64,000 bases of DNA from Yaniella flava (lineage in GTDB: Bacteria; Actinomycetota; Actinomycetes; Actinomycetales; Micrococcaceae), in assembly GCF_039529295.1 (NCBI RefSeq), contig NZ_BAAAMN010000048.1:117982-181981 (forward strand). The letters run 5' to 3'. The notes under the pieces were generated by a model that saw only the letters and a list, made by a program, of their open reading frames with translations, searched no databases and was not told the DNA's origin. Shown one piece after another: positions 62,198 to 64,000 of the stretch. Position numbers and translations under genes: made by a program. Positions within the stretch are counted from its first letter, which is position 1. Every line of letters starts with the position of its first letter.

Positions 62198-62866
62198 ATG
62201 ACTCAAGTGACCTCATCTGAAGCTCAAGAACAACTCCCCGGCTGGACGGTCGTCGACGGACGCTTAGAAATCAGCGTTCGCGCCAAAGACTTTGAAGGTG
62301 CTATCGAATTCGTCAACCGTTTCGCCGACGTCGCTGAAGCCCAGGATCATCACCCAGATTTTGATATCCGCTACAACACCATTCGGATGCGTGTGGTCAG
62401 CCACGATGTCGGCGGCCTGACCGATCGCGACGTAAAATTCGCCGCCGAACTCGACAAACTGATCGAAGAGCTGGAACTCAAACGCCAACCGAAAAAGATC
62501 AGCCGCACCCACCTGGTCGTTGTCAGCCCAGACATTGAGGCCATCAAACCGTTTTGGAAAGCCGTCTTCGACTTTAAAGACGCCTCGGGTGCCGACGACG
62601 CCGAGATGCTCGTGGATCGTTCCGATGTGCTCGACCCAATCCGGTTCCACCAGCGCGCCGATACCACCATTCCGGCCGATGACGTGAATCCATCAGCGGG
62701 CCCCATGAGCATCCACGTGGATGTTTTTGTCCCCGCAGAGTTGGTCGAGGAACGAAAAGATGCAGCCATCGAAGCCGGTGGGAAACTTCTGAGCGACGCC
62801 GATGCACCCAACATGTGGGAACTTGCCGATGTTGATGGCAACCGCGTGTATCTGCGCAGCGAGTAG
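62198..62866 (+). CDS. Pterin-4a-carbinolamine dehydratase fused to a VOC (glyoxalase-like) domain
   Basis: AGGAGG precedes the ATG at 62198, and the product is 222 residues. Residues 1-95 form the dehydratase domain with AEAQDHHPDFDIRYNTIRMR and HDVGGLTDRD, the canonical HHP and GLT motifs. Residues 105-222 are a VOC-like domain (RTHLVVVSPDIEAIKPFWKA, MSIHVDVFVPAE, NRVYLRSE). The first domain normally recycles tetrahydrobiopterin in aromatic hydroxylation, but such fusions occur in actinobacteria with no proven partner. No aromatic hydroxylase gene is adjacent. Confidence 0.85.
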   Translation: MTQVTSSEAQEQLPGWTVVDGRLEISVRAKDFEGAIEFVNRFADVAEAQDHHPDFDIRYNTIRMRVVSHDVGGLTDRDVKFAAELDKLIEELELKRQPKKISRTHLVVVSPDIEAIKPFWKAVFDFKDASGADDAEMLVDRSDVLDPIRFHQRADTTIPADDVNPSAGPMSIHVDVFVPAELVEERKDAAIEAGGKLLSDADAPNMWELADVDGNRVYLRSE

Positions 62867-62896
62867 GAAATGTTGTGCTGCACGACCCGACGCAGG

Positions 62897-63897
62897 TTAG
62901 GCGATGTCGCGAACCTGTGTTGGCACGTCTGTACGTGTCCTTGAACGTCGAGCCGAAACCGGTTTGATAAAAGCACCAATGACCGCAATGCCCGAGGCAA
63001 ATAGAAATGCGACTCGAAGATCGAATGCCCCCGCGATCATACCCATCAGCGGCGAACCAACCGCTTGACCCAGGGCAATGACGAGAAACGCGATGCCCAC
63101 ACCAGAGGCAGGGCTGTAGGGGTACACATTCGTCCCCCAAATTAGCAGCAGGCTGGTGAGCTCGATGTATGTGAGTCCAAATGCTGCGGCACCAAACCAT
63201 GCAATGCCGGAGGAGTGCGGGAACACGGCGAAGAGGGCTGTGCCAAGTGCCATGAGAAGCATGGCGAGGCGCCAGGATTTCCGCAGCCCGAAGCGGTGGC
63301 CGACGTCTCCAGCCGCGGCACCGAGTGTGCCCACCGCACCGAGGAACACCCAGGCCACGGCGGAACCGGTGTCGCTGAGCCCGCCCACCGTCGTCAACAG
63401 GTCACGGCCGAACGTCCAGATTGCGGTGCTGGCCCAGACCCACCATGCCCGCGGAGACAATCAGCAACCCGGACCCTTGGGGAAACAGCGGCTTAGGAAT
63501 GAGATGCTGCAGTACTCCTGGCGTTTTGCCCTGAGCTGGTTGCCGTGGCACACTGCGTGCCACCCACATCGTGGCACCGGCGCAGACGAGTGCAAAGGCG
63601 AGCCACGCAGCTCGCCAGTGGTCAAATGTCAGCAATGCGATCGGCACGGCAACCGCAACGCCCACACCGGTCCCGGCGTTGATAATCGTCTGGGTGCGAT
63701 TGCGAATGTGATGTTGGACTGTATTGGCGACGGCGTGCGCTAATGGGGGAGATGCAATGCCGGTACTGGTTCCCGCAATGACTACACCCAGGGCGAGTAT
63801 GATGGCGTTGGGTGCCAAGCCCACCGTCAAGGTGCCCAACGTGGCAATGCCGGACAATTCCCCGGAATGACAATCCTAAGGACGTCAGTGTGCTGGT
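62897..63897 (-). pseudogene. MFS transporter gene with at least two frameshifts
   Basis: Reading from right to left, the protein passes through three frames. TSTLTSLGLSF occurs near 63867-63896. GELSGIATLGTLTVG to LLIVSAGMVGL runs from about 63866 to 63430. ASTAIWTFGRDLL then continues to the stop at 62897. Deleting one C of the CC near 63866 and one G of the GGG near 63434 would restore one frame. The helices are otherwise typical of an MFS protein, with a basic loop GHRFGLRKSWRLA. Further upstream the N terminus cannot be followed. Confidence 0.7.
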
Positions 63898-64000
63898 GAG
63901 TCACAAACAGTCGATATCGGACGGCCAGTACCTATCCTGCCTGTGAGACTTAGTAGTAGCTGGTCTGGGACTAGCTGGCAGTATGGATGTCGGCCGTTGC

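Noticed and set aside
1..64000. CRISPR array or insertion sequence
   Set aside because: I saw no regularly spaced direct repeats with spacers, no cas genes and no transposase with terminal inverted repeats.

Overview
The window reads as chromosomal DNA of a moderately high-GC actinobacterium, most likely a Micrococcales/Micrococcaceae-type organism. The reasons are DtxR-type iron boxes, an LAXTG-type cell-wall sorting signal, a DUF222/HNH (13E12-type) protein, SatD/membrane-protein and LytS/LytTR modules, and several genes that look leaderless. The genus is not determined. Most of the window is ordinary transport and metabolism. The accessory character rises at about 54.9-58.3 kb (lower-GC abortive-infection gene, ABC-F resistance-type gene) and at the right edge (decayed transporter).

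Layout. 0-3 kb: end of a winged-helix protein, a PiT phosphate transporter with its DUF47 partner, a conserved hypothetical and tRNA-Lys(TTT). 3-14.3 kb: remnant of a 2OG-Fe(II) oxygenase, AbgT-family transporter, membrane protein, YtxH-like protein, pyruvate:quinone oxidoreductase (poxB), nucleoside deaminase, FAD disulfide-oxidoreductase-like enzyme, two tandem paralogous membrane proteins and a large acidic hypothetical. 14.4-20.1 kb: two sodium:solute symporters, each with a small membrane partner, flanking a LytS/LytTR two-component system. 20.1-23.3 kb: an AT-rich gap, a DUF222-HNH protein and a paralogue of the 13.1-kb hypothetical. 23.3-29.6 kb: a siderophore/iron locus (MFS, siderophore-interacting protein, lipoprotein, two FecCD permeases, ATPase) with three DtxR-like boxes. 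29.6-36.7 kb: a quinate/shikimate-to-protocatechuate locus (TRAP transporter, dehydroshikimate dehydratase, quinate/shikimate dehydrogenase, IclR regulator, type II dehydroquinase). 36.9-41.8 kb: SCFA transporter, NarL-type two-component system, small membrane proteins and a MarR remnant. 41.8-45.9 kb: phosphonate-type ABC transporter in one overlapping operon with a tyrosine-phosphatase-like protein and a TetR regulator. 46-50.7 kb: HTH-DUF3887 protein, Ser/Thr kinase, VWA surface protein and XRE-like regulator. 50.7-54.9 kb: small membrane protein, aldo/keto reductase, lactate-permease family protein and a SatD operon. 54.9-58 kb: Abi_2 gene with a tiny upstream RNA unit, and an ABC-F gene behind a leader peptide and attenuator. 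58-64 kb: sortase-type repeat protein, XRE regulator, secreted paralogue, pterin dehydratase-VOC fusion and a frameshifted MFS gene.

Functional logic. The quinate genes form a complete import-to-protocatechuate path, with an IclR regulator beside a 19-bp inverted repeat. The iron genes share DtxR-like boxes. The most unusual segment is 54.96-58.0 kb. There, a promoter-hairpin-T-tract unit of about 55 nt sits directly in front of an Abi_2 gene interrupted by an in-frame amber codon. It faces an ABC-F gene that carries a leaderless 9-residue leader peptide, an intrinsic attenuator and a +1 frameshift in a T7 run. Three single-base insertions in the last 8 kb mean that either pseudogenisation or base-calling error must be settled before biological conclusions are drawn.
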